DNA of 64,000 nucleotides from Roseinatronobacter sp. S2. Its GTDB lineage: Bacteria; Pseudomonadota; Alphaproteobacteria; Rhodobacterales; Rhodobacteraceae. A program made the translations under genes and the position numbers. Shown piece after piece: positions 53,439-62,315 of this stretch. The first letter of the stretch is position 1; each line of letters starts with the position of its first letter. The notes beneath the pieces were generated by a model. That model was given only the letters and a program-made list of their open reading frames with translations. It had not been told where the DNA came from and ran no database searches. The DNA lies in the NCBI RefSeq assembly GCF_029581395.1, contig NZ_CP121113.1, positions 1,360,001 through 1,424,000 of the forward strand, given 5' to 3'.

Positions 53439-54623
53439 CTATGGACTTGGGGCAGGGCATTGGGCGGTTTTTTTCCGACCCTGTGGCCCATGGTGCCGCG
53501 AATGTGGTGACGTGGCGTCAAATCGCGCATGCAGACTGGCCACGCCGTCGGTGATTTCAGGCCGCACCGGTCCTTCGCGCGCAGGGTCGTTCAGTGTGGT
53601 TTTCCAGTGATCAAGGGGCGTGCGCCCCGCGCCCCGCCGGTTCCAGGTAAGCGCGCGCAAGACACCTTGCGCGGCATCTGGCAGGGGGCCTTCGGCCATA
53701 TGGCCGTTCAGCGCGCCCCACACCCGCGTCCAGCAGCGCGCGACCGACCACGGGTTATAGCCCCCGCCCCCCAGCACAATCAGGCGCGGTGACAGATCGC
53801 GCAGCGCCAGCGCGGTTTCCACATGGGCGTTATTGGACAGCGCCAGCCGCGACAGCGGGTCTTCTTCAATGGCGTCGGACCCGCATTGCAACACCACCGC
53901 CTGCGGGTCGAACCGTTCCAGCACGGGCATAACAAGCTGGTGCAGGATGTGGCGCATCTCGGTGTCATTGAATCCGCGCGGCACCGGCAGGTTCAGCGCC
54001 CGCCCGCCTGCATCATCGCCCAGTGCGCCCGTATAGGGCCAGCGGCGGTCTTCATGGATCGATATCATCAGCATATCTGGCGCACCGGCAAGTGCTGCGT
54101 TCACCCCGTCGCAATGATGCGCGTCAATATCGACATAGGCAATGCGCGTAAGCCCCATTTGCCGCAGTGCCAGCAGGCACAGCACAGGGTCATTCAGATA
54201 GCAAAACCCGTTCGCGCGGTCGGCCATGGCATGATGTGTGCCGCCACCGGGCACATGCGCCACGCCGCCATCACGCAGCAATTCTGCCGCCAGCATCACC
54301 CCGCCTGCGCCTGTGGCGGGGCGGCGGAACATTTCGGCGAATACCGGATTGGCTGTTGTGCCCAGCCCGTGGCGCGCGCGTGTTGCGTCTGTCACCGCTT
54401 GCAGCGCTTCGGCCTTCATCAGGGCGGTGATATAGTCGGGGGTGTGGAATGATGTCAGCGCCTTGGGCTTGGCGCGCGGGCTGGTGTGGTATTGCGACAG
54501 GGGCAGCCACCCCAATGCACGCGCAAGGTCCATCACCGTGGACACGCGCGGAATATGCAGCGGGTGCCATGCGCCGTAGCTGGACCCGCGATAGATGCCC
54601 GACCCGATGAAACGCGGCGTCAC
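53439..54623 (-). CDS. Histone deacetylase-superfamily amidohydrolase (AcuC/HDAC-like)
   Basis: A 394-residue zinc amidohydrolase. Catalytic His pair in GGGTHHAMADRANGFCYLND (about 147-166), zinc ligands in AYVDIDAHHCDG and the Asp of VLQCGSDAIEEDPLS, and GGGGYNPWSVARCW near the end. In bacteria such enzymes deacetylate acetylpolyamines, acetoin-pathway proteins or other small molecules; the substrate is unknown. The C-terminal 50 residues are Arg/Pro-rich and not conserved in type. It overlaps the peroxidase gene by four bases. Confidence 0.9.
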   Translation of the reverse strand: MTPRFIGSGIYRGSSYGAWHPLHIPRVSTVMDLARALGWLPLSQYHTSPRAKPKALTSFHTPDYITALMKAEALQAVTDATRARHGLGTTANPVFAEMFRRPATGAGGVMLAAELLRDGGVAHVPGGGTHHAMADRANGFCYLNDPVLCLLALRQMGLTRIAYVDIDAHHCDGVNAALAGAPDMLMISIHEDRRWPYTGALGDDAGGRALNLPVPRGFNDTEMRHILHQLVMPVLERFDPQAVVLQCGSDAIEEDPLSRLALSNNAHVETALALRDLSPRLIVLGGGGYNPWSVARCWTRVWGALNGHMAEGPLPDAAQGVLRALTWNRRGAGRTPLDHWKTTLNDPAREGPVRPEITDGVASLHARFDATSPHSRHHGPQGRKKTAQCPAPSP

Positions 54624-55129
54624 GGAAGCGCTGCGCGAATTTGCCGTGTGATTGTGCGCGCATTGGGGCGCGTGCCCGACCCCCAGAACCCCATGAATTC
54701 ACCGTCCGGGCCAATCAGGGCCTTGTTGAAATTCCATGTGGGCACCGCGCCATGCGTATCCTTCAGCCAGCGATAGAACGGGTGCGCATCCGGACCGCGC
54801 ACATTGGTGATTTCGGTGATGGGGAATGTCAGGCCGGTTTGCACGCGGCAGAAATCCTCGACCTCTTCATTGCTGGACAATTCCTGCCGGAAATCATCGG
54901 ACGGGACCGCCAGAACAACCAGACCGCGCGGCCCGTAATCGGCATACACGTCCTGCATGTCCCCATATTGACGCGTAAACCCGCACAGTGATGCAGTGTT
55001 GACCACCAGCACAGGTTGCCCGCGCCAGTCGTTCAAATCCAGCGTTTGGCCGTCAAGGCCCGTGAATGTGAACGCCTGTGCAGGCAATGCCAGCATGACG
55101 CCAAGAATAATGAAGATTACCACACGCAT
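54620..55129 (-). CDS. Exported glutathione peroxidase-family protein
   Basis: A 169-residue thioredoxin-fold peroxidase with a signal peptide (residues 1-18), so probably periplasmic. The peroxidatic Cys is in VNTASLCGFTRQYGDM (replacing selenocysteine) and the conserved Trp-Asn is in TWNFNKALI. The segment that normally holds the catalytic Gln (FPCNQF) reads VPSDDF. This suggests altered or thioredoxin-type chemistry. The start at 55129 was chosen; an ATG five codons earlier is possible. Overlaps the HDAC-like gene. Confidence 0.88.
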   Translation of the reverse strand: MRVVIFIILGVMLALPAQAFTFTGLDGQTLDLNDWRGQPVLVVNTASLCGFTRQYGDMQDVYADYGPRGLVVLAVPSDDFRQELSSNEEVEDFCRVQTGLTFPITEITNVRGPDAHPFYRWLKDTHGAVPTWNFNKALIGPDGEFMGFWGSGTRPNARTITRQIRAALP

Positions 55130-55249
55130 CGAAAACCCCGTCATATCAGCGTTAAAGCTAGGGCAGTTTGACCTGCGGACAAGCGTTTCAACTTGAATTA
55201 CGCGCATCAGCGTTTAACTACACCTATGGAATATCAGGGGTCGTGGATC

Positions 55250-55708
55250 ATGATCAAATTCTCTCTCAGATGTGCGCAGGGGCACGGCTTCGAAAGCTGG
55301 TTCCAGTCTGGCGCGGCGTTTGACAGCCTGAAAACCCGTGAACTTGTTGCCTGTCCGGTCTGCGGTGACACAGCGGTTGAGAAGGCATTGATGGCCCCTG
55401 CCGTGGCGCAGGGCCAGCCGCCCGCCCAATCCGCACAGCCCGCCACCGATACCGGACACAGCCGCGAACATAGCCCTGAGCACAGGCCCGAACTGGCCGC
55501 GAAACTTCGGGAATTGCGCGCCCATATCGAGGCGCATTCCGACTATGTCGGGGATAATTTCGCATCTCAGGCCCGTGCGATGTATCTGGGGGATATACCC
55601 GACCGCCCGATCTATGGCGAGGCCCGCCCGCAGGAGGCCAAAGCCCTGCTGGACGATGGTGTTCCTGTTGTGCCGCTGCCCTTCATGCCCACACGCAAGG
55701 CGAATTAA
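55250..55708 (+). CDS. DUF1178 family protein
   Basis: A 152-residue protein of the DUF1178 family. A zinc-ribbon-like N-terminus has cysteines in LRCAQGHGFESWF and VACPVCGDTAVEKALMAP; a Gln/Pro-rich linker is followed by a conserved C-terminal part (DNFASQARAMYLGDIPDRPIYGEA). The function is unknown. The ATG at 55250 gives the family start MIKFSLRC. Confidence 0.9.
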   Translation: MIKFSLRCAQGHGFESWFQSGAAFDSLKTRELVACPVCGDTAVEKALMAPAVAQGQPPAQSAQPATDTGHSREHSPEHRPELAAKLRELRAHIEAHSDYVGDNFASQARAMYLGDIPDRPIYGEARPQEAKALLDDGVPVVPLPFMPTRKAN

Positions 55709-55773
55709 GGTGGAAATCAACTGGCGTCAGAAATGATGTCGTTGACACAAGTGGCCTGAAGGGGAGGCTCAAA

Positions 55774-55970
55774 CCTGGACAAAGCCCGCGCCATCGGTGG
55801 GCCGGGGTCTGCCGGTCCGACGTTGGTGAAGTTCACTTTATGCAAGCTGCATACTCCTGCGTTCAAAGGCCTGGTGTGTCACTGGCCAAATCGGCAGGCC
55901 GCGGGACGGCCAGACCTATGGCGCGGCGGCCTTCGGCCTTGATTCCGCGCCTTAAGAATCCCCAACGTCC
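55774..55970 (+). repeat. Dispersed ~195-bp structured intergenic repeat, copy 4 (plus orientation)
   Basis: It sits in the 300-base gap between DUF1178 and the ynjD-like gene. It aligns end to end with copy 2; the hairpin equivalent to 4947-4958 reads GGCCTTCGGCC (55928-55938), again paired but with different bases, and ATGCA/TGCAT lies at 55840-55852. Confidence 0.9.
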
Positions 55971-56008
55971 CTTTCAGGCCAAATTCCGCCATCGCTTGCA
56001 GCTTGCAT

Positions 56009-56662
56009 CTATGGGGTCAGGCGTTCGTCTTTGACCGGCTTTCCCATCACCGTGACGACCGGACCTGCGGCGGCACGGGCATCATCATGATCATGGGTCA
56101 CAAGGATCACCGGCAGGCCCCGCGCGCGGGCGCGGTCAAACACGAACCGGCGCATGCTGGCGCGCATATCGCTGTCCAGACTTGAAAACGGCTCGTCCAG
56201 CAAAAGCGCGCGCGGGGCCGACAACAGGCTGCGCATCAACGCCACGCGCGCGCGCTGCCCGCCTGACAATGTGGCCGGATCGCGCGCGCCCATGCCGGGC
56301 AATCCGGCCTCAATCAAGGCGGTGTCGATCAGGGTTGCGCGGTCGGGCAGGTGTTTGGGCAACCCGAATCCCAGATTGCCCGCAACCGACATATGCGGGA
56401 ACAGGATGTCATTTTGAAACAGAATGCCCATGCGCCGCGCATGGGTGGGTGTCTGCGTTACATTCACGCCATTCAGCCAGATTTGCCCGCGCATGCGGAA
56501 GGCAGGCGGCAAGGCTCCGATCAGGGCTGCAAGGACAGTGGATTTGCCGCAACCTGACGGGCCCATGATGGTCAGCACCTCGCCCCCTGAAACACTCAGG
56601 TCCAGTTGGGCCAGCACACGACCGGCCAGCGTGATGCTCAGGGTTTCAAGGCGCAGGGTCAT
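56009..56662 (-). CDS. ABC transporter ATP-binding protein (YnjD-like)
   Basis: A 217-residue ABC ATPase with Walker A GPSGCGKST (about 33-41), signature LSGGQRARVALMRSL, Walker B LLLDEPFSSLD and H-loop VTHDHDDA. Together with the next two genes it matches the order and type of the E. coli ynjBCD importer, whose substrate is unsettled (possibly thiamine-like). The start overlaps the permease stop. Confidence 0.88.
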   Translation of the reverse strand: MTLRLETLSITLAGRVLAQLDLSVSGGEVLTIMGPSGCGKSTVLAALIGALPPAFRMRGQIWLNGVNVTQTPTHARRMGILFQNDILFPHMSVAGNLGFGLPKHLPDRATLIDTALIEAGLPGMGARDPATLSGGQRARVALMRSLLSAPRALLLDEPFSSLDSDMRASMRRFVFDRARARGLPVILVTHDHDDARAAAGPVVTVMGKPVKDERLTP

Positions 56663-58347
56663 GTTATGCGCATGCCTTGGCGGCGGCGGAAAAGCAAGGC
56701 GGGCAGCACAAGTGCCAGCGCGAAAACAACCATCGGCAACGCCATCTGGACCACCGCCCAAACCCCGATCAGGCGGCGGTTGCCCGAACTGGCAAGGGCC
56801 ACCGCTTCGGTGGTAACAGTGGTCACGCGCCCCGCGCCGATCAGCAGTGTGGGCAGGTATTGCGCAACCGATGTGGCAAATCCCACTGCAAACGCAATCA
56901 GCAAGGGGCGCGCCAGCATCGGCAGGCGCACGGCCCAAAGCACGCGCCACGGACCAGCCCCAAGCGCTTGCGCCGACAGGCCCGCGCGCGCGTCCCATGC
57001 GCGCCATGGATCAGCCAGCGACAGATAGACATAGGGCAGCACGAACACCAGATGCAGCGCCATGACCGCCACCCGCGACCCGTCCAGCCCGAGAGTCAGC
57101 GCAAAACTGGCAAGCCCCGGCAAAAACGCGATTTGCGGCGCAATCAGGGGCAGGTAAATCAGCGCGATGGCATGGGTTTTGTGTCCGCGCGCTTCCGCTT
57201 CCAGCACCGACACACTTAGTGCCATGGCAATGGCCGTGGCCCCCAGCGCAATCAGGCCCGTGTCGCGTGTGATGGGGCCAAGACTGCCCATCTGGCCTGT
57301 CCAGTTGCGCAAGCCGAAGGCTTGCGGCAGCAGGTCCGGAAAGCGCCACATCGTGGTGAAGGACCACACCACCAGCCCCGCCAGCCCCAGCGCCACGGCC
57401 CCCCCGATCAGCAGCGCCCCCATGGCCGCCAGTGGCCGCAAGCTGTGGTCGGCCAGCACGCCGCGCCCGCCATTTGCCACCCAGACACGCCCCCAGCGCG
57501 CCACCCCATGTTCGCCCAGCCGCCACAGGCCCAGCACCCCCAGCACCAGCGCCAGTTGCACCACCGCGCCCGCCGCCGCCTGAAAGCGCATGGACAGGTC
57601 TGGGCGGGTCATCCAGTCAAGGATCTGCACCGCCAGTGTCGGCGGGCGCGTTGGCCCAAGGATCAGCGCGACATCCACCACCGACATGGAATAGGCCAGC
57701 ACCGCATAAACCGGCAGGCGGATTTGCGGGTATACGCGCGGCAGCACGGTTTTCAGCCAGCCCGTGACGCGCCCATACCCCAAAGACCGCGCGACAAGCT
57801 GGCTGCGCAGGCTGTCGGACTGCCCCAGCGCGGCCAGCGTCATCAACAGCAGAAACGGCACTTCCTTGATCACCAGCCCCGCGACCAGTGCCAGCCCCCA
57901 CGGGTCATTGACGATCAGCAGGTCGGGCGGGCGGTCCCAGCCTGTCAGGGCGGGCGATACCGCCCGCGCCATCCAGCCCGAAGGCGCAATCAGAAAGGCC
58001 AGCCCGAACGCGGCCGCCGCATGGGGCAGCGCCAGCAAGGGCGCAAGCGCGCGTGTCACCCAGGTGAAACTGCGCGTGCCCTGCCATGCCGCCACAATAA
58101 GGATGGTCAGGGTCAGCGACAGCGCGGTGGCAGTTACACCCGTGACAACCGACAGGCGTATCGCGGCGGGCAGGCCCGGCCAGCCAAGGGTCGCGCGCCA
58201 CGCATCAAGCGTGACAGCATGTCCCCCCAAGGCTGGCATGTAGCCAAAGGCGGGCGCAATAACGCCCGCAAGGCCCGCCAGCACCGGCAGGGCCAGCACC
58301 GCAATGCTGACCCATGGCACCAGCGACCAGCCGCGCGGGGGGTGCAT
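56659..58347 (-). CDS. ABC transporter double-length permease (YnjC-like)
   Basis: A 562-residue permease made of two fused halves, each with about six membrane helices and an EAA-type loop (QSDSLRSQLVARSLGYGR and AWDARAGLSAQALGAGPW). This fused layout is typical of the thiamine, iron and YnjC importers. It overlaps the ATPase gene, and its start lies one base past the binding-protein stop, so the three are one operon. Confidence 0.9.
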   Translation of the reverse strand: MHPPRGWSLVPWVSIAVLALPVLAGLAGVIAPAFGYMPALGGHAVTLDAWRATLGWPGLPAAIRLSVVTGVTATALSLTLTILIVAAWQGTRSFTWVTRALAPLLALPHAAAAFGLAFLIAPSGWMARAVSPALTGWDRPPDLLIVNDPWGLALVAGLVIKEVPFLLLMTLAALGQSDSLRSQLVARSLGYGRVTGWLKTVLPRVYPQIRLPVYAVLAYSMSVVDVALILGPTRPPTLAVQILDWMTRPDLSMRFQAAAGAVVQLALVLGVLGLWRLGEHGVARWGRVWVANGGRGVLADHSLRPLAAMGALLIGGAVALGLAGLVVWSFTTMWRFPDLLPQAFGLRNWTGQMGSLGPITRDTGLIALGATAIAMALSVSVLEAEARGHKTHAIALIYLPLIAPQIAFLPGLASFALTLGLDGSRVAVMALHLVFVLPYVYLSLADPWRAWDARAGLSAQALGAGPWRVLWAVRLPMLARPLLIAFAVGFATSVAQYLPTLLIGAGRVTTVTTEAVALASSGNRRLIGVWAVVQMALPMVVFALALVLPALLFRRRQGMRIT

Positions 58348-58348
58348 G

Positions 58349-59566
58349 TTACTGCCCTGTGCCGTATCGCGCGGCCCAGTCCTCGGCAATGCGGGTCATC
58401 CATGTTGGGTGCGGCTCCAGCAGGCCCGCGCCCATCTGGTCGGGGGCAAGGGTGGCAATGCCCAGTTCCAGCGCATCGAACCGCGCGCGGTCCTGTGGTT
58501 CCAGCAAGTGCAACCCCAGCACGGTCTGAAAGCCCAGCACATCAGGGTCTTGTGCGCGGGCCTGAATCTCGGGGTCAAGGATCATGTTTGCCAGCACCAG
58601 CGCACCTGCCTTGTTGGCGGCATTATAGGGGATGGACAGATAGGACGAATTCGCCAGCGTCCCTTCGTCAAACACATAGGTGCGCACGCTGTCTTGCAAT
58701 TCGCCATCTGCTATGGCCGCCGATGCCCGCCCCGGATTGAAGGCAAACGCGATGTCGGTTTCCCCATCGGCCAGCAACTGCCCAAGTGCGGGTTCATTGG
58801 CAGGATAGGCGCGCCCCTGCCGCCACAGATTGGGCGTGATCTCATCCAGAAAGGCCCAGAGGGGGGCTGTCACCGCATCATAATCCACATCATCTGTGGG
58901 GGACAGCAGGATGGCAGGATCATCCAGCACGCCATACAGCGCCTGTTTCAGAAAACTGGTGCCCAGAAAATCGGGCGGTTGCGGATAGGTGAACCGCCCC
59001 GGATTTTCCGCAATCCATCCGCGCAGGGCATCCAGCGTGCGCGGCGGCTCCCGCAGGGTGGCGCTGTCATATTCAAACACCATCTGGAACATGGCCCAAG
59101 GGCTGCCAAACCCGTCGACCGGCAGGGTGAAATCCACTTCAATACTGGGGTTTGCATCCGTATCCACCAGCGCCCAATTCGGCAGATCCGTGGCAAAGGG
59201 GCCAAACAGCAGGCCCTGTTCCTTCATCGACGCGAAATTGGCCCCGTTGATCCAGATCGCATCCACTGCGCCGCCCGCATCGCGTCCGGCACTGCGTTCG
59301 GAAAGGACACGGGTGACAGCATCCGCCGTGTCCGCCAGCCGCACATGTTCCAGCGTGACACCGTGGCGCGCCTGCAAATCATCCCCGACCGAGGAAATGA
59401 ACGCATTGATCCGTGCATCCCCGCCCCATGCATGCCAGTAAACTGTCTGACCGCGCGCCTGTTCCAGCACCATGTCCCAATTTTTCGGGTCAACATCGTG
59501 TGCCAGTGCAGGGGCGTGCAGCAAACTGCCAAGGCCCAGCACCGTTCCCAGTATCAAGGTTTTCAT
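58349..59566 (-). CDS. ABC transporter substrate-binding protein (YnjB-like)
   Basis: A 405-residue periplasmic binding protein with a signal peptide (cleavage after LAHAPALA-type segment, about residue 22). YnjB-family features: NWDMVLEQARGQTVYWHAWGG, then INAFISSVGDDLQARHGVTLEHVRL, and DAIWINGANFASMKEQGLLFGP. The start at 59566 gives the signal peptide cleanly. It heads the ynjBCD-like operon. Confidence 0.88.
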   Translation of the reverse strand: MKTLILGTVLGLGSLLHAPALAHDVDPKNWDMVLEQARGQTVYWHAWGGDARINAFISSVGDDLQARHGVTLEHVRLADTADAVTRVLSERSAGRDAGGAVDAIWINGANFASMKEQGLLFGPFATDLPNWALVDTDANPSIEVDFTLPVDGFGSPWAMFQMVFEYDSATLREPPRTLDALRGWIAENPGRFTYPQPPDFLGTSFLKQALYGVLDDPAILLSPTDDVDYDAVTAPLWAFLDEITPNLWRQGRAYPANEPALGQLLADGETDIAFAFNPGRASAAIADGELQDSVRTYVFDEGTLANSSYLSIPYNAANKAGALVLANMILDPEIQARAQDPDVLGFQTVLGLHLLEPQDRARFDALELGIATLAPDQMGAGLLEPHPTWMTRIAEDWAARYGTGQ

Positions 59567-59824
59567 ATCATGTCCTTTTTGTCCGGCTCTTTTGTGCATA
59601 TACGCGCGCCAAGGCAAACTGTTTCACGCAAAAAGACTTTGATGCGCGATCTGGATGAATTTTTTTGAAACATTCTGTTTTGGCCGCGCGTATCAATAGC
59701 CAGATAAGGGACGGGCGCCGGATGATTTTTGTTGTGATTGAACCACACACGCCATGGCGAATATGCAAAACTGCATGGGGCAAGGGCAAGTTCGGCAAAG
59801 CCCTGATGGTGAAAGGCCGCAGAC

Positions 59825-60436
59825 ATGCTTGATCGTCATATCCGCCCGCTGATTGATCCGCCGCTGAACAGGATCGGCGGGCAGATCGCAAGATTGGGGT
59901 TCAGTGCGAACACGGTCACCCTTGTCGGGCTTGCGTTCGGGATTGCGGCGGCATGTGCGATTGTGGCGCAGGCCTATATTCTGGCAGTGTTGCTGATTTT
60001 GGCGTCGCGTCTGGCCGACGGGCTGGACGGGGCCGTGGCGCGCGCGCATGGGGTCAGTGATTTCGGCGGGTATCTGGACATCACCTGTGACTATGTTTTT
60101 TATGCGGCTGTTCCCTTGGCCTTTGTCATTCTGGACCCGGCCGCGCATGGGGTGGCGGGGGCGTTTTTGTTGCTAAGCTTTTATGTCAATGCAGGGTCGT
60201 TTCTGGGCTTTTCGGTGCTGGCAGAACGGCGCAGGATGAACACTGACACCCATGGTGTGAAATCGCTGTATTTCACCGGCGGGTTGCTGGAAGGCACGGA
60301 AACGATACTGTTCTTTATTGCCTTATGCTTGCTGCCAAACTGGTTTGTGCCGCTGGCATTCGGGTTCGGCGTGTTGTGCCTTGTGACCGCTGTTTCGCGC
60401 GTTTGGCTGGCGTGGAAACTGTTTCGCCCGCAATGA
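59825..60436 (+). CDS. CDP-alcohol phosphatidyltransferase family protein
   Basis: A 203-residue integral membrane enzyme. The catalytic motif DGLDGAVARAHGVSDFGGYL followed by DITCD matches DGxxAR(x8)G(x3)D(x3)D (about residues 62-86). Five or six membrane helices follow. It would attach an alcohol head group to CDP-diacylglycerol; the alcohol is not evident (PgsA and PssA paralogues are normally elsewhere). Confidence 0.9.
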   Translation: MLDRHIRPLIDPPLNRIGGQIARLGFSANTVTLVGLAFGIAAACAIVAQAYILAVLLILASRLADGLDGAVARAHGVSDFGGYLDITCDYVFYAAVPLAFVILDPAAHGVAGAFLLLSFYVNAGSFLGFSVLAERRRMNTDTHGVKSLYFTGGLLEGTETILFFIALCLLPNWFVPLAFGFGVLCLVTAVSRVWLAWKLFRPQ

Positions 60437-60469
60437 CCGCACGCGCAGGGGGCGGCAGGGGCAGGGCGG

Positions 60470-61330
60470 TTAGCCCCGTAGCGGTATGCGTTGCGACAGG
60501 CCCACGGGCGCGGACATTTCGCGGGGCATGACGAGTTGGGTCACCTGTTCGGCGATTGGTGGCACTGACAGCGGGTGCGTTGCACTTGAATAATCCGACG
60601 GGTCGCCCAGATCGCGCCACTGCCCTTCGTGATACACTTCCAATGCGTTGAAGCCCGCCTTGTAGTTCATTTTCGGGCTGCCGGGCACCCAATAGCCCAG
60701 ATACACAAAAGGCAGCCCTGCGGCGCGCGCAAGTTCGATATGGTCCAGAATGATATATTGCCCAAGCGAGTGTTTATCCATCGCCGGATCGAAGAAGGAA
60801 TAAACCAGACTCAGCCCGTCATCCAGCACATCGGTCAGGCAGACAGCGGATAATTCCCTTTTGTCGTCCTCTGACGGGCTGCGGTATTCGATCACGCGTG
60901 TGCGCACCGGCGTTTCCTCGACCATGGCGGCAAATTCGAAGACATCCATATCGGCCATGCCGCCATCTGCATGGCGCGTGTCCAGATAGCTGCGGAACAG
61001 GTCATATTGTTCTTCTGTGGCCCATGCGCTGTTTACTTCGCGCATCAGCGCGTTATTGCGTTTCCGCGTGCGCCGCTGGCTGCGTGATGGTGTGAAATCG
61101 GCCACACGAATGCGTGCGGACAAACAGGCGCGGCAATCCGAACAGGACGGACGATACAGCACATTCTGGGACCGCCGGAACCCCTGCTTGGACAGCGTGT
61201 CGTTCATCGCCTCTGCCTGATCACCCTGCAATGCCGTGAACAGCTTCCGTTCCATGCGTCCCTTTAGGTAGGGGCAGGGTTGCGGGGCCGTCACATAAAA
61301 TTGCGGAATGGTTGGTAGGCTATGGCGCAT
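60470..61330 (-). CDS. bpt: Aspartate/glutamate leucyltransferase (Bpt)
   Basis: A 286-residue aminoacyl-tRNA protein transferase that adds Leu to N-terminal Asp or Glu as a degradation tag. Family features: [51 protein letters not shown] and [20 protein letters not shown]. The bacterial length and sequence separate Bpt from the ATE1 arginyltransferase. Confidence 0.95.
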   Translation of the reverse strand: MRHSLPTIPQFYVTAPQPCPYLKGRMERKLFTALQGDQAEAMNDTLSKQGFRRSQNVLYRPSCSDCRACLSARIRVADFTPSRSQRRTRKRNNALMREVNSAWATEEQYDLFRSYLDTRHADGGMADMDVFEFAAMVEETPVRTRVIEYRSPSEDDKRELSAVCLTDVLDDGLSLVYSFFDPAMDKHSLGQYIILDHIELARAAGLPFVYLGYWVPGSPKMNYKAGFNALEVYHEGQWRDLGDPSDYSSATHPLSVPPIAEQVTQLVMPREMSAPVGLSQRIPLRG

Positions 61331-61412
61331 GAGTCTAAACTTGTTGGCAATGGGATGGCTGGCACATTAGCAAGGCTTTGCTGTCGCGCCAAGCCATCAT
61401 TGGTTCAATGCG

Positions 61413-61847
61413 CTATTGCGGGGCGATACGGTGTAGCATTGTGGTATTCAGGACAAAATCATGTAAACCCTGCCGATAGGGCGTCAACAGGATCATGACC
61501 ATGGATGCCGCCTGAAGCGGGAATACCGTCCACATGCCCACATACATGGCGCTGTACCAGAATGCGGTTATCGCGTCAGGTGTGCGCCCGTCAATTCCGC
61601 GCCATTTCAGGGCCGTTGCCATCATGCCCAACGTCGCGCCGTAACGTGCCAGCATCACGGTGCGATACCCGATTGCGACAACGGCAAACAGGGCCGGCAG
61701 GAAAAACACGCTGACAAACAGGGTCAGGACCACCCCGACCAGCGTAAGCAGCAGCGTGACCACCAGATCAATCGCCCAGGCACCGACGCGCTTCAACGGC
61801 ACATCGGCATAAAATTCAGGCTGCATCTCTGGGTCGGGCAGGGTCAT
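61413..61847 (-). CDS. RDD family membrane protein
   Basis: A 144-residue protein with three to four membrane segments and the RDD motif KRVGAWAIDLVV (about residues 19-30), then ARYGATLGMMATALKW. The function of most RDD proteins is unknown. The start at 61847 overlaps the YbaK-like stop (ATGA). Confidence 0.88.
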   Translation of the reverse strand: MTLPDPEMQPEFYADVPLKRVGAWAIDLVVTLLLTLVGVVLTLFVSVFFLPALFAVVAIGYRTVMLARYGATLGMMATALKWRGIDGRTPDAITAFWYSAMYVGMWTVFPLQAASMVMILLTPYRQGLHDFVLNTTMLHRIAPQ

Positions 61848-62311
61848 TCGACAAAATCCGCAAGTGTTGCATTCGACAATGACATAAGCACGCGGGGGGC
61901 AATTGAAAAGACATGGCGTGGTGTTCCTGCCGCGGCCCACACAGTTGCGAATTCAAGCAGGCGGGGATCAACCCATGTGGGTTGCGGGGTCAGATGGCCT
62001 ATCGGGGCGACACCGCCAATGGCAAAACCGGTGGTTGCACGCACAAGGCCCACATCCGCGCGCCCCAACTCCTCGCCCGTCAGGCGGGATGCTTTTTGCG
62101 CACAGACGCGGTTGCCGCCTGCGGTCAGGAAAAGCCGCACCGCCCCCGATGAGACCCCGCAAAAGATGATTGATTTCACGATCTGGTCAATTTCGCAGCC
62201 GCATGCGGCTGCGGCCTGTTCGGCGGTGCGGGTTTCACCAGCTTCAACAATGGTGTCGGGCAGGCCCGCATCCGACAGGGCGCGGGCCACACGTTTCAAC
62301 GATTTGCTCAT
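61844..62311 (-). CDS. YbaK/EbsC (prolyl-tRNA editing) family protein
   Basis: A 155-residue trans-editing domain protein. Family features: TAEQAAAACGCEIDQIVKSIIF (about 30-51), the catalytic Lys within QIVKS, and TTGFAIGGVAPIGH (about 95-108). Members hydrolyse mischarged Cys-, Ala- or similar tRNAs. The start at 62311 follows directly on the aminotransferase stop, and the gene is coupled to the RDD gene. Confidence 0.9.
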   Translation of the reverse strand: MSKSLKRVARALSDAGLPDTIVEAGETRTAEQAAAACGCEIDQIVKSIIFCGVSSGAVRLFLTAGGNRVCAQKASRLTGEELGRADVGLVRATTGFAIGGVAPIGHLTPQPTWVDPRLLEFATVWAAAGTPRHVFSIAPRVLMSLSNATLADFVE

Positions 62312-62315
62312 ATAA

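Noticed and set aside
57322..58740. A 472-codon plus-strand frame opposite the YnjC-like permease
   Set aside because: Gln/His/Arg-rich shadow of a membrane protein gene; it also runs into the binding-protein gene.
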